This document shows positions 56,018-64,000 of a stretch of DNA of 64,000 nucleotides, piece after piece. The translations under genes were made by a program, and so were the position numbers. The notes under the pieces were generated by a model. It made no database searches. It saw only the letters and a list, made by a program, of their open reading frames with translations, and was not told where the DNA came from. Each line of letters begins with the position of its first letter. The first letter of the stretch is position 1. The DNA is from an uncultured Roseovarius sp. Lineage in GTDB: Bacteria > Pseudomonadota > Alphaproteobacteria > Rhodobacterales > Rhodobacteraceae. The stretch is taken from NCBI RefSeq assembly GCF_913057115.1, contig NZ_CAJXNN010000004.1, positions 62,001 to 126,000 on the forward strand. The letters run 5' to 3'.

Positions 56018-56684
56018 TCGCCGCGTATACAGTATGGCTGTTGTCCCAGCGAAACCTTGGACGGATGAAACGCACGGCTGCGATATTTTCGTCTTTAAAT
56101 AAAAGAAATGCGTATTAAAGGAGTTAGCGAAACGTTGTGAAACAACTTGTCAATTGCGCGCGTTTCGCCTTAACAGAGTGACTAAAATTTTAGCCTAAAC
56201 GCTTTATTCACTTTAATATTGGGCTGAGAACCAACTGTCCGCGGGAAAGCTGTCGTAGCGGTTTCAAATGAACAGCGGATCTTGGCTTTCAACTTTGTGC
56301 TTTGATCTGCTGGCGGTTGCAGTGAACATCCTGTCTCCGCCGCTGCCTTCCAAATGCTGCAGGGCGACGATCCCTGAAACCATGTACGCTTTGGGCTTAG
56401 AGCAGTCATTGATAGTGTTCTTTGGGAACGCCGAATTGCTCAAATGATAGATTGGTCTCTAAATGTCGAGCGCTTGACGTCTAGTGGCCTTTGAGTGGGG
56501 AAAGACCGCTTTTGCCAATATCTACTAACATCCATTTGTGCTACGACATGAACTCAGTTTTGTGTGTTTCTTAGATTTTTTGGTTCTAACCAAATTCATG
56601 GTTGCAACCTGTGGAGTAGTGTTGAAGTGTCATTATCGTTTTGTTGTGTCGTGAAAAACTCTTTGGAAAATAAAGGTGTACAGA
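56018..56684. other. 667-base AT-rich gap after urtE
   Basis: No gene is supported. Two clean palindromes are seen: CTAAAATTTTAG (56182-56193) and TTGGTT-CT-AACCAA (56580-56593), the latter about 90 bases before the next gene and a possible operator. The base content drops here and marks the start of the accessory region. No terminator with a U-run was found for urtE. Confidence 0.55.
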
Positions 56685-57074
56685 ATGAACTTTGCCTCTA
56701 AGTTACCGGTGTTTTTTTTATCCAGTGCCTTGCCATTGACTTCAGTATCAGCCTCGGAATTCCCCGAATTTGACCGTTATATCCCGGTAGCAGAACAGCG
56801 CAGCGCGATGATTGAATGCAAGATCGAGATTGGCAAGCGCGGTTTGCCGAAATTCGAGGCCACCTATATCGAGGGCGGTGGGCAAACGCGCTTGCGCATT
56901 TTGCCTTACGGTAGTGTTAATTCCGAAGACGCAGCTTGGATTAATGCGTGCGCCGCTGAGAAACTCGGCATCAACGCTCAACCGACCCCTTCAAGAAATA
57001 GGAATAGCGCTGGCCGTTGCTCAGAGAGTTCGCCATTTATGGTGGGTGGGTCTGCGTACTGCATAGGCAATTGA
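56685..57074 (+). CDS. Small secreted protein of unknown function
   Basis: The 129-residue protein has a signal peptide (residues 1-23, ending SVSAS). The mature part contains three or more Cys (near residues 45, 88 and 125) that may form disulphides, and a basic, Ser/Asn-rich C-terminus. AAAGG lies eight bases before this ATG; a GTG three codons earlier is less likely. It has no recognised family and stands alone. Confidence 0.65.
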   Translation: MNFASKLPVFFLSSALPLTSVSASEFPEFDRYIPVAEQRSAMIECKIEIGKRGLPKFEATYIEGGGQTRLRILPYGSVNSEDAAWINACAAEKLGINAQPTPSRNRNSAGRCSESSPFMVGGSAYCIGN

Positions 57075-57448
57075 CGGCAAGAATTTGTCGCTTGCGCCTC
57101 AGCAAATATGTACCTCCTTTTGACGTCCTCCGCGTCGCGCGTAGCCGACTTTAAAGGCGGTCGACGCCAAGGTCAGCTGCCGGTTCTCTTGGTGCCAAAA
57201 AGTTTGTCCCGAACAGCCTCCGACCAGCCTCTTGAAGCGGGGCGGGGAGGCGGCTTTGACATTTGCAGTTTCTTCTTTAACCACTTTTTGCGCTGCACCT
57301 TTATCTTTTCTCAACAAAACCAGCAGGTCACTGTATCTTAGGTTTTGAGTGCAACAGGACAAAAAGGGATGATCACAACGTCCCGAATTGCCGCGATATG
57401 CCGGGAATTTCTGTGAACTTACGTTCACTTCGTTAGCATAGACCTCCA
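57075..57448. other. 374-base gap with palindrome copy 2
   Basis: A reading frame of ~117 codons on the lower strand spans much of it but has no protein character. The only clear structure is the 16-base palindrome at 57413-57428 near its right end. Confidence 0.5.
57413..57428. repeat. 16-base palindrome, copy 2 of 3 (GTGAACTTACGTTCAC)
   Basis: Identical to copy 1 except for one centre base. It lies 20 bases past the stop of the frameshifted gene. See the finding on this repeat. Confidence 0.85.
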
Positions 57449-58169
57449 TCATTGCACTTGTATCGGCGCGAGCATCTCGTCGGTATCCAGCTTAAGTGCG
57501 GTTCGCCACAGCGGCGTTTTGAACCAGTGACGATTGTTGCGCCCCTCAGCCTTGTCTTCGGTATGAATGAGCAACCCCGCCCATTCCAGCGGCTGCAGCA
57601 CGCAACTTGAGAAGACAGCCATCTCGCGCCAGCGCCCGATATCCCTATCAGGGGTTTCACCATAGAAGGCGCTGAATAGCGCGGCTTCGGAGGCGCCATG
57701 GTCCGCCTCGACGTTGATGACATTCAGCCAGACGTCCCATCCGCCGACTGGTTGTTTCTCGAACCTTGAATACGAGGCGTGGTCGATGTTCAGCAAATAG
57801 AAGGGGATCACTTCTGCAAATAGCTGTCCCGGCGTCTGCGCTAGTTCTTTACCGCGCGGTGATGCGGAACTCGCCTTTGTAGTGGCGCCCCAGTCTTAGC
57901 TCGGTGAGCAGGAAGTGCAGCACCTCCAGCGACGGGAATTCATACTCGTTCAGGACCTTGTTGTAACGAAATAGTTCTTCGGCGTTCACCCCAGGCCATT
58001 CGAAGTTCTCTACCGCCCAGTGGACGAACACGCGTTTGAACGCCTTGGTCTGGGTCAAGCCGATGGGCCCATTGTTCTTTACGTATTTCAAGGTCAACAA
58101 AGCCGATCGGAGCAAGGGCGGGTGTTCAAGGTCGGCGTGGTCGTCGGGAAGTTCGCGGAATTCAATCAT
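57449..58169 (-). pseudogene. Frameshifted gene, two halves of one ~240-residue protein
   Basis: The first part (58169-57849) is 106 residues, begins MIEFRELPDDHADLEHPPLL and ends RITAR with a stop near 57849. After a shift the next frame reads GKELAQTPGQLFAE and continues unbroken to 57449 as PFYLLNIDHASYSRFEKQPVG and so on. Reading GGTAAA as Gly-Lys directly after the R-T-A-R region would restore one protein, which fits a two-base deletion near 57851. The N-terminal half, with a basic helix and LEVLHFLLTELRLGRHYKGEFRIT, looks like a winged-helix DNA-binding domain. It may be a true pseudogene or a sequencing error. Confidence 0.65.
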
Positions 58170-58396
58170 AATGGGGTTTTATGATAGAAAATTTGCGGCG
58201 TATAGCGTCTCAGCGGGCGCAGGAGAGGGTTTTGGTCATTTGGGCGGGAGAACCTTGTCGTATGCCGTCGTTGGGTCTGTGTGCCGCGCTCTGAGCGGCT
58301 AAGTCCGATATCGACTATGTGGTCCGTTCCGTTCGGTAATCTAATGCACGGCGCTCCGCCCAATAATGGTCACTTTGTTCTGCAAACATTTTGCGC

Positions 58397-58951
58397 ATGA
58401 AGAAGAACCCGAAGCTCGTCAATGACCCGACCAACCCACGGTTCCGGCAATACCGGTCACGGAGGCGACCGAAGAGTTCGTCCATACTCACGACCATTTT
58501 GATCGCGGTTCTCGTTGTTGGGTTAGTGGCTATCACGCCGCTTGAAGCAAGGATGCAGGAAAGCGTGGAGTTTACTGCCAAGCACACGGTGGTCATTGAT
58601 GCGGACACCGTTGCGCACGGGTCGATGAGAATAAGGCTAAAGGGTATTGCCGCCCCAGAAAGGGGGCACAAGGATTATCCCAAAGGACAGGACTTTCTTC
58701 GCAATCTTATTGCTCAAGCGGACACGGTCCGATGTGATCTCACAGGTGAACGCACACATGGGCGCCGAGTTGGGCGCTGTTTCATCATAGACGCCGCGGG
58801 AACGGCTACTGACATACAGGCTGCCGTTGTGGCGTCAGGACATGCCCGCGCATGTTTCAAGTTTGGTGGCTGGAGATATGTCGGAGAAGAAACTTCCGTC
58901 AGCAGGGGACTGCCCTTTCCTCCTTACTGCTGGGGCTTCTCAATATGGTGA
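58397..58951 (+). CDS. Membrane-anchored staphylococcal-nuclease-like protein
   Basis: The 184-residue protein has a basic N-terminus, one membrane helix (~30-47) and a thermonuclease-like domain (~60-165). It keeps VIDADTVAHG, IRLKGIAAPERG and a Gly-Arg-Arg near HGRRVGRC, but at the position of the usual calcium-binding Asp (GIDAPE) it has Ala. It may therefore be weakly active or inactive. Three Cys suggest a secreted fold. A TTG two codons earlier is possible. It stands alone on this strand in the accessory region. Confidence 0.75.
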   Translation: MKKNPKLVNDPTNPRFRQYRSRRRPKSSSILTTILIAVLVVGLVAITPLEARMQESVEFTAKHTVVIDADTVAHGSMRIRLKGIAAPERGHKDYPKGQDFLRNLIAQADTVRCDLTGERTHGRRVGRCFIIDAAGTATDIQAAVVASGHARACFKFGGWRYVGEETSVSRGLPFPPYCWGFSIW

Positions 58952-59001
58952 AAGCAAACCGGCCCGTGGCGAGGTCTGTGTGCCTCGCTCTTTCGCCTTT
59001 C

Positions 59002-59346
59002 CTAATCGGCATCGTTGGCTTGCGACTCGACAAGTAAGAGGAAACGCCGTGTTTGCTCGTCATGTGCCAGGGTTCCGGGCGGACAGATATGGCCGAATTC
59101 TTCATCGACTGCCGGGAAGTCTAGGGGCAGTGTGGTTAGCCGCGCCAATTTCCCAAGGGTTTCGGCCAATTGGCAGTAGTAGCCGCTTTCGCCAATTTCG
59201 ATCCAGTTCTTCGCATGTAGATGATGACCAAGGGCTTCCAAAATATCAGAGAGTTCATGAAGGTTTCGGAAGGGTGGCACCTCTGCCTGAGAGAGGGGTG
59301 AGGCGGTGCAAACATTGGGACGCTGCTTCATAAAACAGTTTAGCAA
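59002..59346 (-). CDS. Hypothetical protein
   Basis: The 114-residue frame ends in acidic residues and has an evenly spaced hydrophobic pattern from residue ~30 on (LSDILEALGHHLHAKNWIEIGES), with a mainly helical character. No known family was recognised. A start five codons later (59331) is equally likely. It overlaps the end of the nuclease-like gene only by proximity, in the opposite direction. It is kept because the frame has normal codon use. Confidence 0.5.
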   Translation of the reverse strand: MLNCFMKQRPNVCTASPLSQAEVPPFRNLHELSDILEALGHHLHAKNWIEIGESGYYCQLAETLGKLARLTTLPLDFPAVDEEFGHICPPGTLAHDEQTRRFLLLVESQANDAD

Positions 59347-59778
59347 ACAATGGGTTGCGTGCCAAGTTGCGTTTTACAACGATGCAAGCTGACATGACGG
59401 GCATTAAGCACCTTGCCTTAACCTCAACTGCCGCTTTCACCGGGTGAACTGCGTGCTGTGAGGTGTATTCGGTAGTCCACTGAACTCATTCGTTTACGTG
59501 AGGCGAGATTAAATTTCCCGTGAACTTAGGTTCACTGAACGCGCTGACAACAGCCATTGCAGTTTTTGAGGGGCAGTTTGCTATTGGAGTTTCTTGAACC
59601 AACATCGGAAGAGCTTTGATTGCACCCGGGACGATGGACATAGAACTTCTTCCCATATTTTACCAAGAATACCCCTATCCAAAAGTCGCAATGACACTTG
59701 TGACACGTATTTGACTATCGACCGTAAGGTCTCGACCTCTAATATCTACGGTGGAAAAAGGGCAAACCGACATAAGTG
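59347..59778. other. 432-base gap with palindrome copy 3
   Basis: No gene is supported. It contains three inverted repeats: TTCACCGGGTGAA (59436-59448), the 16-base palindrome at 59520-59535, and an 11-base repeat ACTTGTGACAC at 59696-59706 whose reverse complement is at 59776-59786. They may be operator or integration-related sites of the element at right. Confidence 0.5.
59520..59535. repeat. 16-base palindrome, copy 3 of 3 (GTGAACTTAGGTTCAC)
   Basis: Matches copies 1 and 2 except for the centre base. It lies in the gap upstream of the hypothetical gene at 59002 and downstream of the primase gene. Confidence 0.85.
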
Positions 59779-61977
59779 TCACAAGTTGCATGGGGCAGCC
59801 TGCGGGTTGGCCGGATACAAGGGGGCAAGCTTGATGCCCGAAAAGCCCCTCGCGGCACTTGTTTTTTGGTAGTGATACCCCCGTTTTTTCATTTCTCCGT
59901 TTATGGCTTTGCTAGACATTTTGCTGCTACCCGACTTGTCCGCCCACATTTCGAAGCGCTTTGATAGATCGCTCGTGGAGACAAATGCTCCAGGGTCCGG
60001 AACTGTCTCGTCGTCGAGGAACTGGGAAAACTCGTCCTGTTCAGCTAGATACTCCGTTGATGCCTTCAAAATGCAGGCTGGTGGATTAAGCCCTTGCTGA
60101 AACCAAATCTTGGCGCCTTCAATTATCCAGGACAGAATTTTGCCGCCTTCCTGTTGCAACAGCTTTTCTTCCAGTTGTTTATCCTGCTCGTTCTCCGGGA
60201 TCGTGACATTGAATGGAACCAGCAGTATCCGTCTTCGAATGGCTTCATCCACGCTCTGGATTTCGGGACGATTGTTTCCAGCTATGATCAGGGTGAACTG
60301 AGGGTCAAAATCGAAAAAATCTTGGCGCATGAACCGCGCGGATATCCTGTCACCACCTGTAAGGTCCTTGATACGGGCTTCATCCCATCGCGCGCCGTCC
60401 GGTATTTCGCTGCCGACCGCGAGACGGGCGCGACAAAGGCCGGCGATGTCCGTGGGATGACGTTCGACTGCAGAACCCAGTAGGACAGAAGCTGGCATCC
60501 GGCGGGCATAGTCGCCCATAATCTTGAGTAGAACGTTTAGCAGCACCGACTTCCCGTTGCGACCGGCCCCGTGAAAGAAGACCAGTTTGTGTTCGCTAAC
60601 GTGCCCAGTCAGTGCATATCCGGCGAGACGCTGAATGAAATCCACCATCTCTGGGTCGTTCGGGAAGATTTGATCAAGGAACGCAAGGAATAGCTCCGGT
60701 TTCCCAGCTTCGGGGCTGAACGACGATTGCCGTGTAATCATATCGTCCCGGCAAGGAGTGTATTGCTGACCTGTTCTCAGGTCCACCGTCGCTTCGGGCG
60801 TGCCCAGTAGCTCAAGGTTTGCATCGAAATCTTTCGGATCGGCCGCGCTCGCCTCGTTGGAACGAGCGAGTTTTTCAATGGCGGCGATGCTTGTGGCTTG
60901 GAGCAGTCGTCGGCGAGCCTTGGCATTCTCATCTTCGCCAAAATCTCGTAGAAATTCGCGAATGAGGGTCATATGCCGCATTTTTTCATCGCGCACCCAG
61001 CGCGTCTTATCCCAAAGATACCACTTCCCCTCGCCTGCCACGTGGCGTGCATTCATGTCGAAGCTGTCCTTTCCAAGCGCAATGGCCAGGTCGTCTTGAG
61101 AGGCCGCGGCGAGGGCTTCATGTTCAATCGCTTTGCTGGCGCTATCGAAGGCTGACTTAACCGTAGCCAATACCTCTGCTTCACCAAGGCCCACGTCTTT
61201 TGCAGCTTCTGAGAGGAGGCTCAAAGTCGCGTCCTTTTCTAGCCGCCCCTTCGCGATGAGTTTTCCGATCTTGAAGGCTTCGGCGTTCAAAGTGCAATTA
61301 CGTTGCCCCTCTGGTGCCGATTTGATTTTTTCCGCAGCTTTCCAAGCTGAAATCATCGGATCCGGCTTTATCGGTGCCTCTTTTCGAAGAGATGCCTTGC
61401 TGATCGGTTTCGCGATTGCTTCAATCAACCAGTCTGGAGGATCGGCGATGTCGGTCTCGTGTGGCGATACGATCCACTCATATTGCGTGTCGCCAGACGG
61501 TCCGATGCTAGGTGGCGCTATTACGCAAGCGCCTTCACCGAGTACATCGACACCTTCCGCGAGTTTGCTTGTCGATTTTTTGATCTTAACGCCAGGCGGA
61601 TTGCGAAAATAGTAATGAAGCGAACCGCTTGGCGACTCGGCACATACGGTTTCTGGCCAGTCTCCATGTTGCTCGATGAGTACACCAAAGTTGGCGATTC
61701 CATCGACACCGTGTCCTTCGACGGTATCTACATCAACTACGAAAATACCGGATACCTGACCGGTTGCGATCCCCACATTAGCGTCTGGAAACTTTTTCCA
61801 ATCTTTCTTGATTTCGTCGGCATCATTTGTAGCACCCCAAGAATTGCCATTGCTCGTCGCTTTTGACTTGAACCCCTTTTTCTCGCCTGGTTTGGCAGGA
61901 AAAACCGAAAAGCCGAGTTGTGCATACGTCAGCGCTGCCTCAAGGCATGGGTTTTTGAAGTTTGGATCAATCAACAT
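59779..61977 (-). CDS. P4-type primase-helicase
   Basis: The 732-residue protein couples an N-terminal prim-pol domain (~10-190; Asp82 and Asp84 in VDVD, His121 in SLHYYF) with a D5-like linker (~300-420) and an SF3 helicase (~440-620). The helicase has Walker A GAGRNGKS (470-477), Glu in SEIPDG (~524) and sensor motif AGNNRP (566-571). Such proteins replicate P4-like satellites and some plasmids. It follows the AlpA gene by ten bases in the same direction as the integrase. Confidence 0.92.
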   Translation of the reverse strand: MLIDPNFKNPCLEAALTYAQLGFSVFPAKPGEKKGFKSKATSNGNSWGATNDADEIKKDWKKFPDANVGIATGQVSGIFVVDVDTVEGHGVDGIANFGVLIEQHGDWPETVCAESPSGSLHYYFRNPPGVKIKKSTSKLAEGVDVLGEGACVIAPPSIGPSGDTQYEWIVSPHETDIADPPDWLIEAIAKPISKASLRKEAPIKPDPMISAWKAAEKIKSAPEGQRNCTLNAEAFKIGKLIAKGRLEKDATLSLLSEAAKDVGLGEAEVLATVKSAFDSASKAIEHEALAAASQDDLAIALGKDSFDMNARHVAGEGKWYLWDKTRWVRDEKMRHMTLIREFLRDFGEDENAKARRRLLQATSIAAIEKLARSNEASAADPKDFDANLELLGTPEATVDLRTGQQYTPCRDDMITRQSSFSPEAGKPELFLAFLDQIFPNDPEMVDFIQRLAGYALTGHVSEHKLVFFHGAGRNGKSVLLNVLLKIMGDYARRMPASVLLGSAVERHPTDIAGLCRARLAVGSEIPDGARWDEARIKDLTGGDRISARFMRQDFFDFDPQFTLIIAGNNRPEIQSVDEAIRRRILLVPFNVTIPENEQDKQLEEKLLQQEGGKILSWIIEGAKIWFQQGLNPPACILKASTEYLAEQDEFSQFLDDETVPDPGAFVSTSDLSKRFEMWADKSGSSKMSSKAINGEMKKRGYHYQKTSAARGFSGIKLAPLYPANPQAAPCNL

Positions 61978-61987
61978 GGTGGCACAC

Positions 61988-62176
61988 TCACTTACCTTCG
62001 CGTCGCATTACGCGATATTCCTCAAGTGAGGCGTCGACCTCATGTTCGACCCAGAAAAGGTTCTGACCGAATTTAATTGGCGCGGGCAGCCTTCCGGCTT
62101 TTACATCCCTGTAAATGCTGCTCCTGCTCCTGCCACCAAGCTTCTGGCGGAGTTGTGAGAATGACAGATATTTCAT
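61988..62176 (-). CDS. AlpA-type excisionase/regulator
   Basis: The 62-residue protein starts MKYLSFSQLRQKLGGRSRSS and has the MerR-like winged helix typical of AlpA (SIYRDVKAGRLPAPIKFG), ending FWVEHEVDASLEE. Such proteins control excision and the early genes of P4-like elements. A longer frame with a start 21 codons upstream exists; the shorter one matches the family. It lies between the unknown gene and the primase. Confidence 0.88.
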   Translation of the reverse strand: MKYLSFSQLRQKLGGRSRSSIYRDVKAGRLPAPIKFGQNLFWVEHEVDASLEEYRVMRREGK

Positions 62177-62268
62177 GAGGCGCTCCTTGACTCGTGCTGG
62201 AGCAAGATTGCCTATTTTGGAGCTGTCTCCTGCCCCCACAAAATAATTTGTTTGCGGGGGTAGACAGC

Positions 62269-63012
62269 TTATTCAATCGGAGACCAATTAACGCTGCGGC
62301 GGCGTTCCCTTAGTAATTCGACCACATGAGGTGGCGGATCGCCCGGGGGTGGCCCAAAGAAATCCAGCATACTTATCAGTTCATCCGTTGCTTCAATTGA
62401 CCAGTCGTGGATGCCCGTTGGGTCCAAGAATTGATCACGGATCTGGTCCTTGACCTCTTTGGGAATTTTGCTCCTGTCCTCTTCAGGATCTCGTAAGCTT
62501 TCAAATTCCTCCTCAAGTTCGGATATTGGGTCATAGTATTTCTGCTTAATCAGTGTGTCGGCTTCGCACTCTGCGAAGGTGCCCTTTAGAGCTTTCACTG
62601 AGAACTCCACTGCATTTTCAGAGTTCACATCATTCGGGAATATCTCTTTTCTATACCACTTTTCGATAACGCTTGTGGGCATGGATTTGTAGAAAAGCGG
62701 TTCTCTAGACCAACTCATGATTGATTGATACGTCCGAGCTCTAATACTTGGCTTTAAGCTTTCTCTGTACCGGCTTAACGGTGAGTTACTTTTGCCGACT
62801 TTGCCCGCTGCACCGCCAGTCAAGAACCCAACGAGTATCTGCTTGGATACGTCGGAAGCCCATGATGGGAGAGGCAGCCGCCAGTTCTGAGCAAGGTGAA
62901 TAGTTTCGAACAATGCGAACGGATTACCTCTTTCGTGCGGTTGACGCAGTTGTTCGAGGATCGCCCTCAGTTGATCTTTGCCATGGAGGAGTGGGCCCTC
63001 AGATTTTTTCAT
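62269..63012 (-). CDS. Hypothetical protein of the integrative element
   Basis: The 247-residue soluble protein overlaps the integrase end by 14 bases. It is rich in charged residues with a Pro-rich stretch near the end (FFGPPPGDPPP). No membrane helix, HTH or enzyme motif was recognised. Overlap with the integrase and the AlpA gene behind make it a likely cargo or transfer-control protein, but nothing more can be said. Confidence 0.75.
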   Translation of the reverse strand: MKKSEGPLLHGKDQLRAILEQLRQPHERGNPFALFETIHLAQNWRLPLPSWASDVSKQILVGFLTGGAAGKVGKSNSPLSRYRESLKPSIRARTYQSIMSWSREPLFYKSMPTSVIEKWYRKEIFPNDVNSENAVEFSVKALKGTFAECEADTLIKQKYYDPISELEEEFESLRDPEEDRSKIPKEVKDQIRDQFLDPTGIHDWSIEATDELISMLDFFGPPPGDPPPHVVELLRERRRSVNWSPIE

Positions 63013-64000
63013 TTTTGATGACCTCGTCGCCAGATTGGTTAGTCACAAATTCCGCCCAAGCTTCCATCACCTCCCGCCGCTGATCGAGATAGTCGGTCCG
63101 GCGATATGCGCGTTCTACGCTGCTTCCGACCGCGTGCCCTAACGCCATCTCTGCAACCTCGTAGGGCGCGGCGCCGGTCTCCTCGATCCAGTCACGGAAG
63201 CTGGAACGAAAGCCGTGAGGCCGGGCGTCCATGCCGCTCCGTTCCATCAGGCGGGCCATGGTGGCGTCAGAGATCACGCCCTTCCGAACGCTGGGAAAAA
63301 CATAGCCGCTGCGTTCGAACGGTTTCACTTGCTCGATTACCTCAAGTGCCGCGCGGGATAGAGGAACCCGGAAATCGGGTGTGCTGTCGCGACGGCCTTT
63401 CATGAGATCTCCGGGGATCGTCCAAATGTCGCCATCTACATGTTCGTGCCGCATGCGCCGCAACGGCCCAGACCTAACGGCAGTCAGTATTAGTAGCCGC
63501 AACGCCAGATGCGTCACGGACCCTTCGTTCAAGCTGGTGTAGAAGTCAGGAACCTCACGCCAAGGTAGCGCGGGGACATGCTTCGCTTTGTGCTTCTGCT
63601 TCCCGAGGAGCGCCCTTGCTTTCTCGACGGCCTGTAGGTCAACATCAAGGCCAAGGGCAGCGGCGTGCTTCAGGCAGATGTTGAGGCGGTTCGCAGCCTT
63701 CCGCGCCGTGTCCGCTTTTGCATGCCAGATCGGGCGCAAGGTATCCCGGATATCGATCTGGTCGATCTCTGCGACGGGGACTTTGCCCAGCTTTGGAAGC
63801 ACATGAAGATCGAGAGGCGATAACCACCGCCCCGCCTTACCGTCGCCCTTCAGTTCCGCCTTTCGGCTTTGAAAGGCATCAAGCGCAATATCCGTCAGGC
63901 AATGAAGATTGCGCTCGGCCTCGCGGCGCTGCTTCTCGCGTTCCTTGATTGGGTCGATGCCCTGCTTCGCTATGCTGCGCCATTGGTCGGCAGCTTGCCG
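62999..64000 (-). CDS. Tyrosine integrase (P4 type), N-terminus cut off by the window edge
   Basis: The frame is open through position 64000, so at least 333 codons are present and the N-terminus is missing. The visible part starts RQAADQWRSIAKQGIDP, typical of P4-type integrases, and has the core-binding domain before residue ~150. The catalytic Arg is in LTAVRSGPLRRM, the His-x-x-Arg in HGFRSSFRDW, the later His in ALGHAVGSSVERAYRRTDY and the Tyr in the same block. It ends IKNEKI and overlaps the next gene by 14 bases. The attachment site is not in the window on this side. Confidence 0.94.
   Translation of the reverse strand, partial: RQAADQWRSIAKQGIDPIKEREKQRREAERNLHCLTDIALDAFQSRKAELKGDGKAGRWLSPLDLHVLPKLGKVPVAEIDQIDIRDTLRPIWHAKADTARKAANRLNICLKHAAALGLDVDLQAVEKARALLGKQKHKAKHVPALPWREVPDFYTSLNEGSVTHLALRLLILTAVRSGPLRRMRHEHVDGDIWTIPGDLMKGRRDSTPDFRVPLSRAALEVIEQVKPFERSGYVFPSVRKGVISDATMARLMERSGMDARPHGFRSSFRDWIEETGAAPYEVAEMALGHAVGSSVERAYRRTDYLDQRREVMEAWAEFVTNQSGDEVIKNEKI

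Noticed and set aside
57099..57452. 117-codon frame on the lower strand
   Set aside because: Overlaps palindrome copy 2 and the end of the frameshifted gene; random-looking product.

Overview
The window looks like the chromosome of a marine alphaproteobacterium of the Rhodobacteraceae (Roseobacter group). Supporting signs are the gene content and order: a CtrA-type site in front of flagellar genes, a fliL-motE-motA block, a hemD-mic60-hemY cluster, a nasTS-controlled nitrate operon and a urease plus urea-transporter cluster. The species cannot be named from the sequence alone.

Layout. (1) 1-13638, flagellum: a leftward unit fliL / small membrane protein / motE-like / motA / uncharacterised secreted protein; a rightward unit fliF-fliH-fliN-fliP; and a leftward unit motB-flgE-flgK-flgL-flgI. 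CtrA-like boxes lie in front of fliF, flgE and motB. (2) 13802-20781, sensing and transport: a sensor-kinase-like protein fused to a DnaQ-type exonuclease, a receiver protein, a small membrane protein, a cNMP/CBS/nucleotidyltransferase protein and a two-part sodium:solute (acetate-type) symporter. (3) 20844-28709, housekeeping: adk, EVE protein, YciI, gpsA, tsaD, and in the opposite direction hemD, mic60-like, hemY and tRNA-Thr(CGT). (4) 29139-43150, nitrate assimilation, all leftward: nasT-nasS, then a leader with an ANTAR-type hairpin and terminator, then nrtA-nrtB-nrtCD-nirB-nirD-nasA, a TrpD2-like gene and cysG. Nitrate is imported, reduced to nitrite and ammonium, and cysG makes the sirohaem that NirB needs. 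(5) 43151-44684, a solitary serine recombinase with a res-like site. (6) 44685-56017, urea use: ureDA-(small ORF)-BC-EFG leftward and urtABCDE rightward from a shared intergenic region. Import by Urt feeds urease, which releases ammonium. (7) 56018-64000, an AT-richer accessory region: a secreted protein, a frameshifted gene, a nuclease-like protein, and the end of a P4-like integrative element (primase-helicase, AlpA, unknown protein, tyrosine integrase cut by the window edge).

The most unusual observations are: a 16-bp palindrome GTGAACTTANGTTCAC present three times, only in accessory DNA; the kinase-exonuclease fusion; an exact sigma-54 type element in a convergent gap with no gene behind it; strong hairpins right after both solute-binding-protein genes; and a 51-residue His-rich membrane peptide inside the urease operon.
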